This document shows positions 10,044 to 22,228 of a stretch of 64,000 bases of DNA, in pieces. Position numbers and translations under genes: made by a program. The notes under the pieces are model-generated. The model saw nothing but the letters and a program-made list of their open reading frames with translations. It was not told the origin of the DNA and made no database searches. Numbering within the stretch: position 1 is the stretch's first letter; each line of letters begins with the position of its first letter. The DNA is from Cellulosimicrobium composti (GTDB taxonomy: Bacteria > Actinomycetota > Actinomycetes > Actinomycetales > Cellulomonadaceae): the NCBI RefSeq assembly GCF_009711085.1, contig NZ_WMKA01000014.1, positions 25,355 through 89,354 of the forward strand. Direction: 5' to 3'.

Positions 10044-10068
10044 CACCCTATCCGCCGCCGGTAGGGTG
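10044..10068. promoter_or_regulatory. Symmetric divergent leaderless promoter for dapD and dapE
   Basis: CACCCTA (10044-10050) and TAGGGTG (10062-10068) form an inverted repeat with an 11-nt centre. Each arm contains TAGGGT on one strand, and each hexamer ends exactly 7 nt before the start codon it faces (ATG 10037 on minus, GTG 10074 on plus). Both genes are predicted to be transcribed from their start codons. Confidence 0.7.
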
Positions 10069-10073
10069 CTGGC

Positions 10074-11201
10074 GTGACCTCTCCTGTCCGCGGTACCACG
10101 CCCGTGCTCGACCTCGACGGCGACCTCGTCGCGCTCTTCCGCGCGGTGTGCGACGTCCCGTCCGTGAGCGGGACGGAGGGGGCGCTCGCCGACGCGGTCG
10201 AGGCCGCGCTGCGCGCGTACCCGCACCTGGAGGTCGTGCGCGACGGCGACGCGGTCGTCGCGCGCACGACGCTCGGGCGCGACCGGCGCGTCGTGGTCGC
10301 GGGCCACCTGGACACGGTGCCGCTCACCGACCCGCCGAACCTGCCGACGCGCGTCGTGGGGGAGGGCGCGCACGCGGAGGTGTGGGGCCGGGGCACGGTC
10401 GACATGAAGGGCGGCGTGGCGGTCGCCCTGGCGCTCGCAGCCGAGCTCGACGCACCCGCGCAGGACGTCACCTGGGTGTTCTACGACAACGAGGAGGTCG
10501 CGGCCGACCTCAACGGCCTCGGGCGGCTCGCCCGCACCCGCCCGGACCTGCTGGAGGCGGACTTCGCGGTGCTCGGCGAGCCGACGTCCGCCGGCCTGGA
10601 GGGCGGGTGCAACGGCACGCTGCGCGCGGAGGTGCGCGTGCCGGGCGTCGCGGCGCACTCCGCGCGCGCGTGGACGGGGCACAACGCGATCCACGCGGCG
10701 CACGAGGTGCTCGACCGCCTCGCCGCGTACGTCCCGCAGGAGATCGAGGTCGACGGGCTCGTGTACCGCGAGGGCATGAACGCGGTCGGGATCCGCGGGG
10801 GGATCGCGGGCAACGTCGTCCCGGACGAGTGCGTGGTCACGGTCAACTTCCGGTTCGCGCCGTCGCGCACGGTCGCGCAGGCCGAGGCGCACGTGCGCGA
10901 GCTGTTCGACGGCTTCGAGGTCGTGCTCGCGGACGCGGCGCCGGGCGCCCGTCCCGGCCTCGACGACCCGCTCGCGGCCGACTTCGCGGCGGCGGTGCTG
11001 GGCGTGACGGGCGGGGCCCCGGCCCCGAAGTACGGCTGGACCGACGTCGCGCGGTTCGCGGAGCTGGGCGTCCCGGCCGTGAACTTCGGCCCCGGCGACC
11101 CGCTGCTCGCGCACAAGGACGACGAGCGGTGCCCCGTGGGCCAGCTCGCGCTGTGCCGCGACGCGTTGCGTGCGTGGCTCACCGCCGCCCCCGCGGCATA
11201 G
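10074..11201 (+). CDS. dapE: Succinyl-diaminopimelate desuccinylase
   Basis: M20-family zinc hydrolase of 375 residues that removes succinate from N-succinyl-LL-diaminopimelate. Metal and catalytic motifs visible are [37 protein letters not shown] and a C-terminal [15 protein letters not shown]. The dimerisation lid lies between [17 protein letters not shown] and VTVNFRFAP. The GTG start sits 7 nt downstream of a TAGGGT -10 box. The stop codon TAG doubles as the beginning of the next gene's -10 hexamer. Confidence 0.94.
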   Translation: MTSPVRGTTPVLDLDGDLVALFRAVCDVPSVSGTEGALADAVEAALRAYPHLEVVRDGDAVVARTTLGRDRRVVVAGHLDTVPLTDPPNLPTRVVGEGAHAEVWGRGTVDMKGGVAVALALAAELDAPAQDVTWVFYDNEEVAADLNGLGRLARTRPDLLEADFAVLGEPTSAGLEGGCNGTLRAEVRVPGVAAHSARAWTGHNAIHAAHEVLDRLAAYVPQEIEVDGLVYREGMNAVGIRGGIAGNVVPDECVVTVNFRFAPSRTVAQAEAHVRELFDGFEVVLADAAPGARPGLDDPLAADFAAAVLGVTGGAPAPKYGWTDVARFAELGVPAVNFGPGDPLLAHKDDERCPVGQLALCRDALRAWLTAAPAA

Positions 11202-11204
11202 GCT
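11199..11204 (+). promoter_or_regulatory. -10 box TAGGCT built on the dapE stop codon
   Basis: TAGGCT includes the dapE TAG stop (11199-11201) and ends 7 nt before the ATG at 11212. This is the same TANNNT-N7-start geometry as dapD, dapE and others here, so a leaderless transcript is predicted. Confidence 0.55.
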
Positions 11205-11211
11205 CGTGACC

Positions 11212-12051
11212 ATGAGCGACACGGTGCGTGACCAGCCAGGTTCCGACGACGGCGTGCCCCAGGCCGGGACCGGGTACCGCAAGGGGCCGGTCCTCCTGCG
11301 CGGCGACCAGATCCCGCGCCAGACGACGGACCAGCGCCTGCTCGACTCGCGGGGGAGCGCCGACTGGGTGCACTCCGACCCGTGGCGCGTCATGCGGATC
11401 CAGAGCGAGTTCGTCGAGGGTTTCGGCGCGCTCGCGGAGGTCGGTCCGGCGGTGTCCGTGTTCGGGTCCGCGCGCACGAAGCCGGACCACCCGGACTACG
11501 CGCTCGCCGAGGACGTCGGCCGGCGGCTCGTCGACGAGGGCTTCGCGGTCATCACGGGCGGCGGCCCGGGCATCATGGAGGCGGCGAACAAGGGGGCGTC
11601 CGAGGCAGGCGGCCTGTCCGTGGGCCTCGGGATCGAGCTGCCCTTCGAGCAGGGCATGAACCGGTACGTCAACCTCGGCGTGAACTTCCGTTACTTCTTC
11701 GCGCGCAAGACGATGTTCGTCAAGTACGCCCAGGGCTTCGTCGTCCTGCCGGGCGGGTTCGGGACGTTCGACGAGCTGTTCGAGGCGCTCACGCTCGTCC
11801 AGACGCACAAGATCACGGAGTTCCCGGTCGCGCTCGTGGGCACCGACTACTGGAGCGGCCTGATCGACTGGGCGCGCGACGCCGTCGTGGGGCGCGGCAT
11901 GATCAGCGCGCACGACCTCGACCTCGTCCACCTGTGCGACGACCCCGCCGAAGCCGTCGAGTACGTGTGCGCGCGGGGCGCGGAGCTGCGCGCCGAGGAG
12001 CTCGAGGCCACCGAGGAGCTCGCGCGCTCCCAGGCCGGCGACGCGAGCTGA
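11212..12051 (+). CDS. LOG family protein (TIGR00730)
   Basis: A 279-residue member of the Lonely Guy family with the signature [12 protein letters not shown] and [19 protein letters not shown] enzymes are phosphoribohydrolases that release cytokinin-type bases from nucleoside monophosphates; the bacterial substrate is often AMP or unknown. An extended N-terminus (about 75 residues, including [24 protein letters not shown]) matches the actinobacterial Rv1205-like form. ATG 11212 is chosen because of the leaderless promoter; GTG 11206 is an in-frame alternative. It is in the same place as Rv1205 relative to dapE and folP2. Confidence 0.8.
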   Translation: MSDTVRDQPGSDDGVPQAGTGYRKGPVLLRGDQIPRQTTDQRLLDSRGSADWVHSDPWRVMRIQSEFVEGFGALAEVGPAVSVFGSARTKPDHPDYALAEDVGRRLVDEGFAVITGGGPGIMEAANKGASEAGGLSVGLGIELPFEQGMNRYVNLGVNFRYFFARKTMFVKYAQGFVVLPGGFGTFDELFEALTLVQTHKITEFPVALVGTDYWSGLIDWARDAVVGRGMISAHDLDLVHLCDDPAEAVEYVCARGAELRAEELEATEELARSQAGDAS

Positions 12052-12064
12052 CGGACGCGTCGCG

Positions 12065-13051
12065 ATGGCCTCGCCCGGGCCCGGCGCGTCCGGTGCGCCG
12101 ACCGACGAGCACCCCGACGACGTGGCCGTGCCGCTGCCGCCGCTCGGCGTGCCGCCCCGCGGCACGTCGCTCGTCCTGCGCGGGAGGGTCCTCGACCGTC
12201 CGGCGGTGATGGCGATCGTCAACCGCACGGACGACTCGTTCTACGCCGGCGCCCGCCAGCTCGACGACCGGGCCGCTCTCGCCGCGGTCGAGCGCGCGGC
12301 GACCGAGGGCGCCGAGATCCTCGACGTGGGCGGCGTGCGCGCCGGCGTCGGCCCCGAGGTCACGCCCGTGGAAGAGGTCCGGCGCGTCGTGCCGTTCGTC
12401 GAGCGCGTGCGCGCCGAGTTCCCCGACCTGCTCGTGAGCGTCGACACGTGGCGTGCCGAGGTCGCGCACGAGGCGGCGCTCGCGGGCGCCGACCTGATCA
12501 ACGACACGTGGGCGGGCCACGACCCTCACCTCGTCGAGGTCGCGGGGCAGCACGGGGTGGGGGTCGTGTGCTCCCACACCGGGGGCGCGCGGCCCCGCAC
12601 CGACCCGTACCGCGTCGCCTACCCGGCGCGCCCCGGCGCGGCCGACCCGCGCGACGGCGTCGTGCAGGACGTCGTGGCGACGGTGCGCACCGCGGCGGAG
12701 CGCGCGGTCGCGTGCGGTGTCCCGCGGGCGTCGGTCCTCGTGGACCCGACGCACGACTTCGGCAAGAACACGTGGCACTCGCTGCACCTCCTGCGCCGCA
12801 CGGAGGTGCTCGCCGGGCTGGGCTTCCCGCTGCTCATGGCGCTGTCGCGCAAGGACTTCGTGGGCGAGACGCTCGACCTGCCCGCGGACGAGCGGCTCGA
12901 GGGCACGCTCGCCGCGACGGCGGTCGCGGCGTGGCTCGGCGCGCGCGTGTTCCGGGCGCACGACGTCGCGGCGACCCGCCGCGTGCTCGACCTCGTCGCC
13001 GCGGTCCGGGACGAGGCCGCGCCCGCGGCCGCGGTCCGGGGCCTCGCGTGA
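12065..13051 (+). CDS. Dihydropteroate synthase homolog, FolP2 type
   Basis: A TIM-barrel pterin-binding protein of 328 residues. The DHPS signature is present in modified form: VMAIVNRTDDSFY instead of the usual LNVTPDSFSDGG. ILDVGGVRAG, VSVDTWRAEVA and LINDTWAG also match the family. The NRTxDSFY variant and the position after the LOG gene match mycobacterial FolP2, which is reported not to act as the main dihydropteroate synthase, so a role in folate synthesis should not be assumed. The stop overlaps the next gene (GTGA). Confidence 0.75.
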   Translation: MASPGPGASGAPTDEHPDDVAVPLPPLGVPPRGTSLVLRGRVLDRPAVMAIVNRTDDSFYAGARQLDDRAALAAVERAATEGAEILDVGGVRAGVGPEVTPVEEVRRVVPFVERVRAEFPDLLVSVDTWRAEVAHEAALAGADLINDTWAGHDPHLVEVAGQHGVGVVCSHTGGARPRTDPYRVAYPARPGAADPRDGVVQDVVATVRTAAERAVACGVPRASVLVDPTHDFGKNTWHSLHLLRRTEVLAGLGFPLLMALSRKDFVGETLDLPADERLEGTLAATAVAAWLGARVFRAHDVAATRRVLDLVAAVRDEAAPAAAVRGLA

Positions 13052-14256
13052 CGACGTCGCTCGCCGCTGCGTCGCGCGCGCGGCTCGCGCGCCCCACGAC
13101 CTGGCCCTGGTGGACGCAGGTCCTCGCGGTCTACGCCCTCGCGCGCGGCGTGAGCGCCGGGATCCTCCTCGTCGTCGCGCGCGCCCAGGAGGCGAACCTC
13201 TGGACGGACGCGGCGCCGTCGTACACGGCGTACGTGGCGCGCATGTGGGACGCGAGCTGGTACGAGCAGATCTACGCGAGCGGCTACCCCGACACGCTCC
13301 CCGTCGGCGCCGACGGCGCCGTGCAGCAGAACGTCTGGGCGTTCTTCCCGCTCTTCCCCGCGCTCGTGCGCGCGCTCGACGCCGTCACGGGCCTCGGGTG
13401 GGACGTGCTCGCCCCGACGGTCGCGCTCGTGTGCGGCGCCGGGGCCGCGCTCGTGATCCACCGCCTCGTCGCCACCGCCGGTGCGGCGGCCGTCGCGCGG
13501 CGGCCGGGCCTCCCGCTCGCGACCGTCCTGCTCGTGAGCGTCTTCCCGTCGAGCCCCGTGCTGCAGGTCGCCTACACGGAGTCCCTCGCGCTGCTCCTCG
13601 TGGCGGCCGCGCTGCTGCTGCTCGCGCGGCGCCGCTACGGGTGGGCCGCGCTCGTGATCGTCCTGCTCGGCCTCTCGCGCGCCGTCGCGCTGCCGATGGC
13701 CGCGGTCGTGGTGTGGCACGGGGTCGTGCGGTGGCGCCGGGGCGGGCTCGCCGCCGCCGACGCCGCGCGGCTCGGCGCGCTGCTCGTCGCGTCCCTCGCC
13801 GCCGGGCTCGTGTGGCCGTGGCTGTGCACCGTCGTCACGGGCGTGCACCAGGGGTACTTCCGCACGCAGGAGGCGTGGCGCGGCGGCGCGGAGGTCGTGC
13901 CGTTCGTCCCGTGGGTGGACGTGTCGCGGTGGCTCGCGGGCGACGCCGGCCCGTGGCTCCTGGTGCTCGTCCTCCTCGCCGCGGCCGCGCTCGTCCTCAA
14001 CCCCGTCGCGGCGCGGCTGGGCCCCGAGATGCACGCGTGGTCCGGCGCGTACCTCGCGTACCTCGTCGCCGCCGTCCAGCCGGGGACGTCGCTCGTGCGG
14101 TTCCTCCTCCTGGCGTTCCCGCTCGCCGCGGTCACCGCGGGGTGGACGCGCTCGCGCGCGTGGCTCGGCGCGGTCGTCGTGGCGTCCGTCGCGGGCCAGG
14201 CGTGGTGGGTCTGGTCGCTGTGGCGCCTCGTCCCGCCGTCGGGCTGGCCGCCGTGA
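13048..14256 (+). CDS. PIG-V-like polytopic mannosyltransferase
   Basis: A 402-residue membrane protein with roughly ten hydrophobic segments. Near the N-terminus MWDASWYEQIYASGY and FFPLFPALV fit the WDxxWYxxI...FFPLxP pattern of PIG-V (GPI mannosyltransferase 2-like) proteins of the GT-C fold. In actinobacteria these use polyprenyl-phosphate sugar donors outside the membrane for glycolipids or glycoproteins. It is translationally coupled to the folP2-like gene by a GTGA overlap. The acceptor is unknown. Confidence 0.65.
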   Translation: MTTSLAAASRARLARPTTWPWWTQVLAVYALARGVSAGILLVVARAQEANLWTDAAPSYTAYVARMWDASWYEQIYASGYPDTLPVGADGAVQQNVWAFFPLFPALVRALDAVTGLGWDVLAPTVALVCGAGAALVIHRLVATAGAAAVARRPGLPLATVLLVSVFPSSPVLQVAYTESLALLLVAAALLLLARRRYGWAALVIVLLGLSRAVALPMAAVVVWHGVVRWRRGGLAAADAARLGALLVASLAAGLVWPWLCTVVTGVHQGYFRTQEAWRGGAEVVPFVPWVDVSRWLAGDAGPWLLVLVLLAAAALVLNPVAARLGPEMHAWSGAYLAYLVAAVQPGTSLVRFLLLAFPLAAVTAGWTRSRAWLGAVVVASVAGQAWWVWSLWRLVPPSGWPP

Positions 14257-14288
14257 CCGGCACGCCCGAGATGTCGGCAGTCGTGAAC

Positions 14289-14326
14289 TAGACTGTTCCC
14301 CGGGCGTCGTCCGAGGTCGGACGCCC
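14289..14326 (+). promoter_or_regulatory. Promoter and leader hairpin of the DUF3117 gene
   Basis: TAGACT at 14289-14294 is a good -10 hexamer. It is followed by a leader of about 77 nt in which GGGCGTC (14302-14308) pairs with GACGCCC (14320-14326), with an inner CCGA/TCGG stem. GGAGAG precedes the ATG at 14378. Confidence 0.5.
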
Positions 14327-14377
14327 CTCCTCGCGCGTGCGGGGTGGACTCGGGACAACGGAAATGGAGAGCCATCG

Positions 14378-14545
14378 ATGGCTGCGATGAAGCCGCGGAC
14401 GGGTGACGGACCGCTGGAGGTCACCAAGGAGGGGCGAGGCATCGTCATGCGGGTCCCGCTCGAGGGTGGTGGACGCCTGGTGGTCGAGCTCAACGCGACC
14501 GAGGCCAGCGAGCTGGGTGAGGCGCTCCAGGCCGTGGTGGGCTGA
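14378..14545 (+). CDS. DUF3117 small protein (Rv1211-like)
   Basis: A 55-residue protein beginning MAAMKPRTGDGPLEVTKEGR and ending TEASELGEALQAVVG. This family is short, nearly invariant across actinobacteria and of unknown function. It is below the length cutoff of many ORF callers. GGAGAG lies about 9 nt before the ATG. The gene occupies the Rv1211 position between the folP2 and sigE regions. The aminopeptidase frame starts immediately after its stop. Confidence 0.9.
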   Translation: MAAMKPRTGDGPLEVTKEGRGIVMRVPLEGGGRLVVELNATEASELGEALQAVVG

Positions 14546-16171
14546 TTGCCCGCACGTGACCGCCGGAACCCCGGCACCCCGACGCCCGGCCGCACGCCGC
14601 CCGAGGTGGTCGGCGCCCGGGGCCGGCTGAGCGACGCCGCCCTCCTCGACGACGCGCAGGTCGACGCCGTCGTGGTCGCCGTCGCGCCGCCCCGCGAGGC
14701 GGACGACGGGCTCCAGCCGCGGTCCGGCACGATCGACGCGACGCTGCGGTACGGCGTCGACCTCGCCGAGCTCGCCGAGCGTGCGGGCGGGCCCGGCTTC
14801 CGCGGCGCGTCGGGGGAGGTCGCGCGGGTCGACCTGCCGCGCGTGCACGCCGGCTCGACGACCCGGCTGCCCTGGGCGGGCCTGCCGCCACGCCTCCTGC
14901 TGCTCGGCGTCGGGTCGGGCACCGCGCTCGACCTGCGGCGCGCGGGCGCGGCCCTCGCGCGCGTGTCTCGTGGTCTCGATCGGGTCGTGAGCGCCGCGAC
15001 GGCGGACGCCGGTCCCGAGGGCGTCCGCGCCTTCGTCGAGGGCTACCAGCTCGCCGCGTACACCCAGCCCCGGCGCACCGCCGCCGAGAAGGGCGCGGAC
15101 GCCGAGGCGCCCGCCGCGCAGCTCGTCCTGCTCACGCCCGAGGACCAGCCGGACGTCACGCCGTCGGTCGAGGCCGCGAGCCGTGCCGTGGAGGCCACCT
15201 GGCTCGTCCGCGACCTCGCCAACACGCCGTCCGACGTCAAGGACCCGGCGTGGTTCGCCGACCGCGCGGCGGAGCTCGCCGACGGCCTGGGGCTCGACGT
15301 CACCGTGCGCGGGCCGGCAGAGCTCGAGCGCGAGGGCTTCGGCGCGATCCGCGCGGTGGGCGGCGGGTCCGCCCGGCCGCCCCGGCTCGTGACGCTCACC
15401 TACGACCCCGTCGACCACGGCGTCGTCGCGCCCGGCACGGCCGCCCGGCACGTCGTCGTCGTCGGCAAGGGCATCACGTACGACACGGGCGGGCTGTCCA
15501 TCAAGCCGCGCGAGGCGATGGTGCCCATGAAGACCGACATGGCGGGGGCCGCCGTGGCGCTCGCCGTCGTGCTCGGCGCCGCCCGCGCGCGCTCGGACCG
15601 GCGCGTCACCGCGGTGCTCCCGCTCGCGGAGAACCACGTGGGCGCGGCGTCGTACCGCCCCGGGGACGTGGTGCGCACGTGGTCGGGCCGGACGGTCGAG
15701 GTCGCCAACACCGACGCCGAGGGTCGCCTCGTGCTCGCCGACGCGATCGGGTACGCGGTGCGCGACCTCGCACCGGACGTCCTCGTCGACGTCGCGACGC
15801 TCACAGGCGCGGCGACGCTCGGTCTCGGCCGCGGGCACGCCGCGCTCTTCGCCACGGACGACGACGTCGCCGGGACGATCGAGGAGGCCGCGGCGACCAC
15901 GGGCGAGCGCGTGTGGCGCATGCCGCTCGTCGAGGACTACGCGGGCGCGCTGCGCTCCGAGGTCGCCGACCTCCGGCACGTCCCGGCGGAGAACCCGGGT
16001 GGGGGCGCGATCACGGCTGCGCTGTTCCTGCGCGAGTTCGCGGGTGACGTCCCGTGGGCGCACCTCGACGTGGCCGGTCCCGCGCGCGCGACGGCGGACC
16101 GCCACGAGGTCGTGACGGGCGCGACGGGGTTCGGCGCACGGCTCCTGCTCGAGGCGCTCGGCACTCTCTGA
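14546..16171 (+). CDS. pepA: Leucyl (cytosol) aminopeptidase, M17
   Basis: A dinuclear-zinc exopeptidase that releases N-terminal residues. The C-terminal catalytic domain shows [27 protein letters not shown] and the family signature NTDAEGRL, followed by DVATLTGAA. The N-terminal 180 residues are the usual variable domain. The frame opens with TTG directly after the DUF3117 stop; a GTG at 14606 is an equally possible start and would remove 20 low-complexity residues. The length of 541 (or 521) fits actinobacterial PepA. Confidence 0.88.
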   Translation: MPARDRRNPGTPTPGRTPPEVVGARGRLSDAALLDDAQVDAVVVAVAPPREADDGLQPRSGTIDATLRYGVDLAELAERAGGPGFRGASGEVARVDLPRVHAGSTTRLPWAGLPPRLLLLGVGSGTALDLRRAGAALARVSRGLDRVVSAATADAGPEGVRAFVEGYQLAAYTQPRRTAAEKGADAEAPAAQLVLLTPEDQPDVTPSVEAASRAVEATWLVRDLANTPSDVKDPAWFADRAAELADGLGLDVTVRGPAELEREGFGAIRAVGGGSARPPRLVTLTYDPVDHGVVAPGTAARHVVVVGKGITYDTGGLSIKPREAMVPMKTDMAGAAVALAVVLGAARARSDRRVTAVLPLAENHVGAASYRPGDVVRTWSGRTVEVANTDAEGRLVLADAIGYAVRDLAPDVLVDVATLTGAATLGLGRGHAALFATDDDVAGTIEEAAATTGERVWRMPLVEDYAGALRSEVADLRHVPAENPGGGAITAALFLREFAGDVPWAHLDVAGPARATADRHEVVTGATGFGARLLLEALGTL

Positions 16172-16217
16172 GCCGCGGCGCGACCCCTGTGCCGCTCGGG
16201 GGAGGGACGCGCCCGGG

Positions 16218-16871
16218 TCAGCGCCGCACGGCGAGCAGGAGCCCGTCGCCGCTCGGCAGGAGCGCCGGGAGCACGCGCTCGTCCGACCGCAGCGACCGGC
16301 CGACCTCACGGACGATCGTCGTCACCTCGTCGCGGCGCGCCGGGTCGGCGACCCGGTCGTGCGAGAGGGCGCCGTCCACGGCGAGGACACCGCCGGGCCG
16401 CAGCAGACGCAGGCCCTGCTCGACGTACTCCGGGTAGCTGTGCTTGTCCGCGCCCACGAGCACGAGGTCGTACGCGCCGTCGGTCAGGCGGGGGAGGACC
16501 TCGCTCGCGCGGCCCGGGATCGTCCGGGTGCGTGCGGACGGCACGCCCTCCTCGGCGAACGCCTCCTTCGCGGCGCGCTGGTGCTCGACCTCGACGTCGA
16601 TCGTCGTGAGCACGCCGTCGGCGGGCATGCCGCGCAGGAGCCAGATCGACGCCACGCCCGTGCCGGTGCCGATCTCGACGACGGCGCGCGCCGCCAGCGA
16701 CGCGGCGAGCACCTGGAGCACGGCGCCGACGCCCGGCAGGACGGCGGGGCAGCCGAGCTCGGCGGCGCGGTCGCGCGCACGCAGGAGCACCTCGTCCTCG
16801 GGGACGAACTCCTCGCTGTACACCCAGCTCGCCGCCTTGGCGCTGCGGTGGGTGCCGACGTCGCTGGTGAT
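16218..16871 (-). CDS. O-methyltransferase, Rv1220c-like
   Basis: A SAM-dependent class I methyltransferase of the catechol/caffeoyl-CoA type (methyltransferase-3 family). [15 protein letters not shown] starts the conserved region, [18 protein letters not shown] is the SAM loop and [17 protein letters not shown] the catalytic region. The start is unusual: a perfect AGGAGG (16877-16882) stands 5 nt before an ATC codon at 16871, with no ATG/GTG/TTG nearby. A GTG at 16823 would remove 16 residues and begin inside the conserved block. Divergent from sigE, as in mycobacteria. The substrate is unknown. Confidence 0.75.
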   Translation of the reverse strand: MTSDVGTHRSAKAASWVYSEEFVPEDEVLLRARDRAAELGCPAVLPGVGAVLQVLAASLAARAVVEIGTGTGVASIWLLRGMPADGVLTTIDVEVEHQRAAKEAFAEEGVPSARTRTIPGRASEVLPRLTDGAYDLVLVGADKHSYPEYVEQGLRLLRPGGVLAVDGALSHDRVADPARRDEVTTIVREVGRSLRSDERVLPALLPSGDGLLLAVRR

Positions 16872-16935
16872 CGCTGCCTCCTGGTGGTCCCTCGTGCGGT
16901 GCGCCCGCGGGTGCGGACCGGGCGTGCTGTCTCGG

Positions 16936-16941
16936 ATCGTA
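16936..16941 (-). promoter_or_regulatory. Candidate -10 of the O-methyltransferase gene
   Basis: On the minus strand this reads TACGAT. It would start transcription near 16929, leaving a leader of about 58 nt that contains the AGGAGG at 16877-16882. It also argues against the in-frame GTG at 16949 being the start. Confidence 0.45.
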
Positions 16942-17029
16942 CCCGCCACCCCCGACGCCGGCCCGTTCCCGCGCCGCCGCGGGTGTGCGTGCGCCGTGGA
17001 CGTCGCGCGGACGTCCGGCGGGGGAGAGG

Positions 17030-17055
17030 GGAACACCACCGGGGTGCCGGGCGTT
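17030..17055 (+). promoter_or_regulatory. ECF-type (SigE-like) autoregulatory promoter
   Basis: GGAAC (17030-17034) and CGTT (17052-17055) are separated by 17 nt, the -35/-10 pattern recognised by SigE/SigH-class ECF factors. It lies 11 nt before the sigE ATG, so SigE probably drives its own operon. Confidence 0.65.
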
Positions 17056-17066
17056 CTTCTGGGACG

Positions 17067-17690
17067 ATGGACCACGTGGACGACGCAGGACCAGGCAGCA
17101 GCACGCACGGCACGGACGAGGGCGCGTGGGTCGCGCCGTCGTGGGACGCGATCGTCCGCGAGCACTCCGCGCGGGTCTACCGGCTCGCCTACCGCCTGAC
17201 GGGAAACCGGCACGACGCCGAGGACCTCACGCAGGAGACGTTCGTCCGGGTGTTCCGCTCGCTGTCGAGCTACACGCCCGGGACGTTCGAGGGCTGGCTC
17301 CACCGGATCACGACCAACCTCTTCCTCGACCAGGTGCGTCGCAAGCAGCGCATCCGCATGGAGGCGATGGGCGACGACGACGGGCAGTACCCGGCGCGCG
17401 TCGAGGCCCAGCCGGAGCGCGGGTTCGAGCACACGCACCTCGACCACGACGTGCAGCGCGCGCTCGACGCGCTCTCGCCCGAGTACCGCGCGGCCGTCGT
17501 CCTGTGCGACATCGAGGGCCTGTCCTACGAGGAGATCGCCGTCACGCTGGGCATCAAGCTCGGCACGGTCCGCTCGCGGATCCACCGCGCGCGCTCGCAG
17601 CTGCGCGCCGCGCTCCCGCACCGCGACCCCGCCGACCGTCCCGCGTCGGACGGCGCCCCGACGCCCGTGGCCGCCCGGGGGGTGGCGTGA
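17067..17690 (+). CDS. sigE: ECF RNA polymerase sigma factor SigE
   Basis: A 207-residue group 4 sigma factor. Region 2 is [33 protein letters not shown]; region 4 is [48 protein letters not shown]. It probably directs the envelope-stress response. The gene is followed by a zinc-type anti-sigma factor, an HtrA protease and tatB, exactly the Rv1221-Rv1224 order. It is preceded by an ECF-type promoter. The stop overlaps the anti-sigma gene (GTGA), keeping the two proteins stoichiometric. Confidence 0.93.
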   Translation: MDHVDDAGPGSSTHGTDEGAWVAPSWDAIVREHSARVYRLAYRLTGNRHDAEDLTQETFVRVFRSLSSYTPGTFEGWLHRITTNLFLDQVRRKQRIRMEAMGDDDGQYPARVEAQPERGFEHTHLDHDVQRALDALSPEYRAAVVLCDIEGLSYEEIAVTLGIKLGTVRSRIHRARSQLRAALPHRDPADRPASDGAPTPVAARGVA

Positions 17691-18651
17691 CGCACCTCGG
17701 GTCCCGGCTCTCCGCCCTCGTCGACGGGCAGCTCTCGCCCGCCGAGGCGGAGCGCGCGCTCGAGCACGTGGCCGCGTGCGCGCGCTGCGCGGCCGAGCTG
17801 TCCGCGGCGCGCGCCGCGCGGCGCGCCCTGAGCTCGGCCGGACCGGTCGAGCCCGCCCCCGACCTCGCCGCCCGCTTGCTCGCGCTGTCCGCGCAGATCC
17901 CCCCGAGCGAGGGCGACCCGCTGCGGTCCGCGCCCGTCGCGGTCGACCCCTGGTCCCAGCCCGTGCCGCTGCCGCGCGGGGAGTGGAGCGGCGAGGTGCG
18001 CCGCGGGTCCGTGCGGCGGCGCGTCGCCGGGCTCGTCGTCGCCGGGGTGGGGGTCGCGGCCGTCGGGCTCTTCGCGCTCGGCGAGAGCCCGCTCGTCACG
18101 CCCGACCTGCACCGCAGCGACCCTCTGCGCGTGCTCGCTCAGGCGACGCCCCGCACGACCGGTGCGCATGTCGTCGGCGGCGCGCGCACCGAGCCGGCCG
18201 GTGAGCCCGGGACGGGCCCCGTCGCCGTCGAGGACGCGGGGGCCGTCCTCGAAGCGCTCGACGACCAGGGGTGGACGTGCCCGACGGCGCTCCCGCCCGG
18301 GTTCGAGCTCGTCGACGTGCGCGACGACGCCGCGCGGCACCTCCTCGAGCTCGACCTCGCCGCCCCGGACGGCGAGGCGGTCGTGCGCGAGCAGGCCGGG
18401 CTGCTCGACGCCTCGGCGCTCGCGGGCGCCGAGACGTGGGACGTGGACGGGCGACGCGTCCACGTGCTGTCCGACGAGCCGTGGCACGTCGTGTGGCAGT
18501 CGGGCGACACCGTGATCGACGTCGTCGCGGACACCGAGCAGGAGACGGTCGCCGCCCTCGTGGCGGCCTTCCCGGCGCGTGACTACGATGCCGGGGTCCC
18601 GGCGCGCATCTCCCGGGGCTGGACGACGATGACAGGAGCGCTCGGCACCTC

Positions 18652-18655
<4 letters not shown>
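17687..18655 (+). CDS. rseA: Membrane anti-sigma factor with zinc-binding domain
   Basis: A 322-residue protein. Residues 1-45 hold the anti-sigma zinc motif H27-x3-C31-x2-C34. A single membrane segment (about residues 110-127, [19 protein letters not shown]) follows, then a 190-residue extracytoplasmic domain with no assigned fold. It presumably holds SigE inactive at the membrane. The gene overlaps sigE (GTGA) and htrA (ATGA), so sigma, anti-sigma and protease are co-translated. Mycobacterial RseA is shorter and mostly cytosolic, so release may work differently here. Confidence 0.82.
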
Positions 18656-22218
<3,563 letters not shown>

Positions 22219-22228
22219 GGTGCGGGGC

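Noticed and set aside
10038..11477. Upstream extension of the dapD frame to 11477 on the minus strand
   Set aside because: It runs antisense through all of dapE and has no family motif; the ATG at 10037 with its TAGGGT box is the start.
16947..16949. GTG at 16949 as start of the O-methyltransferase
   Set aside because: It would put the coding sequence upstream of the TACGAT -10 box and add 26 unconserved residues ahead of the AGGAGG.
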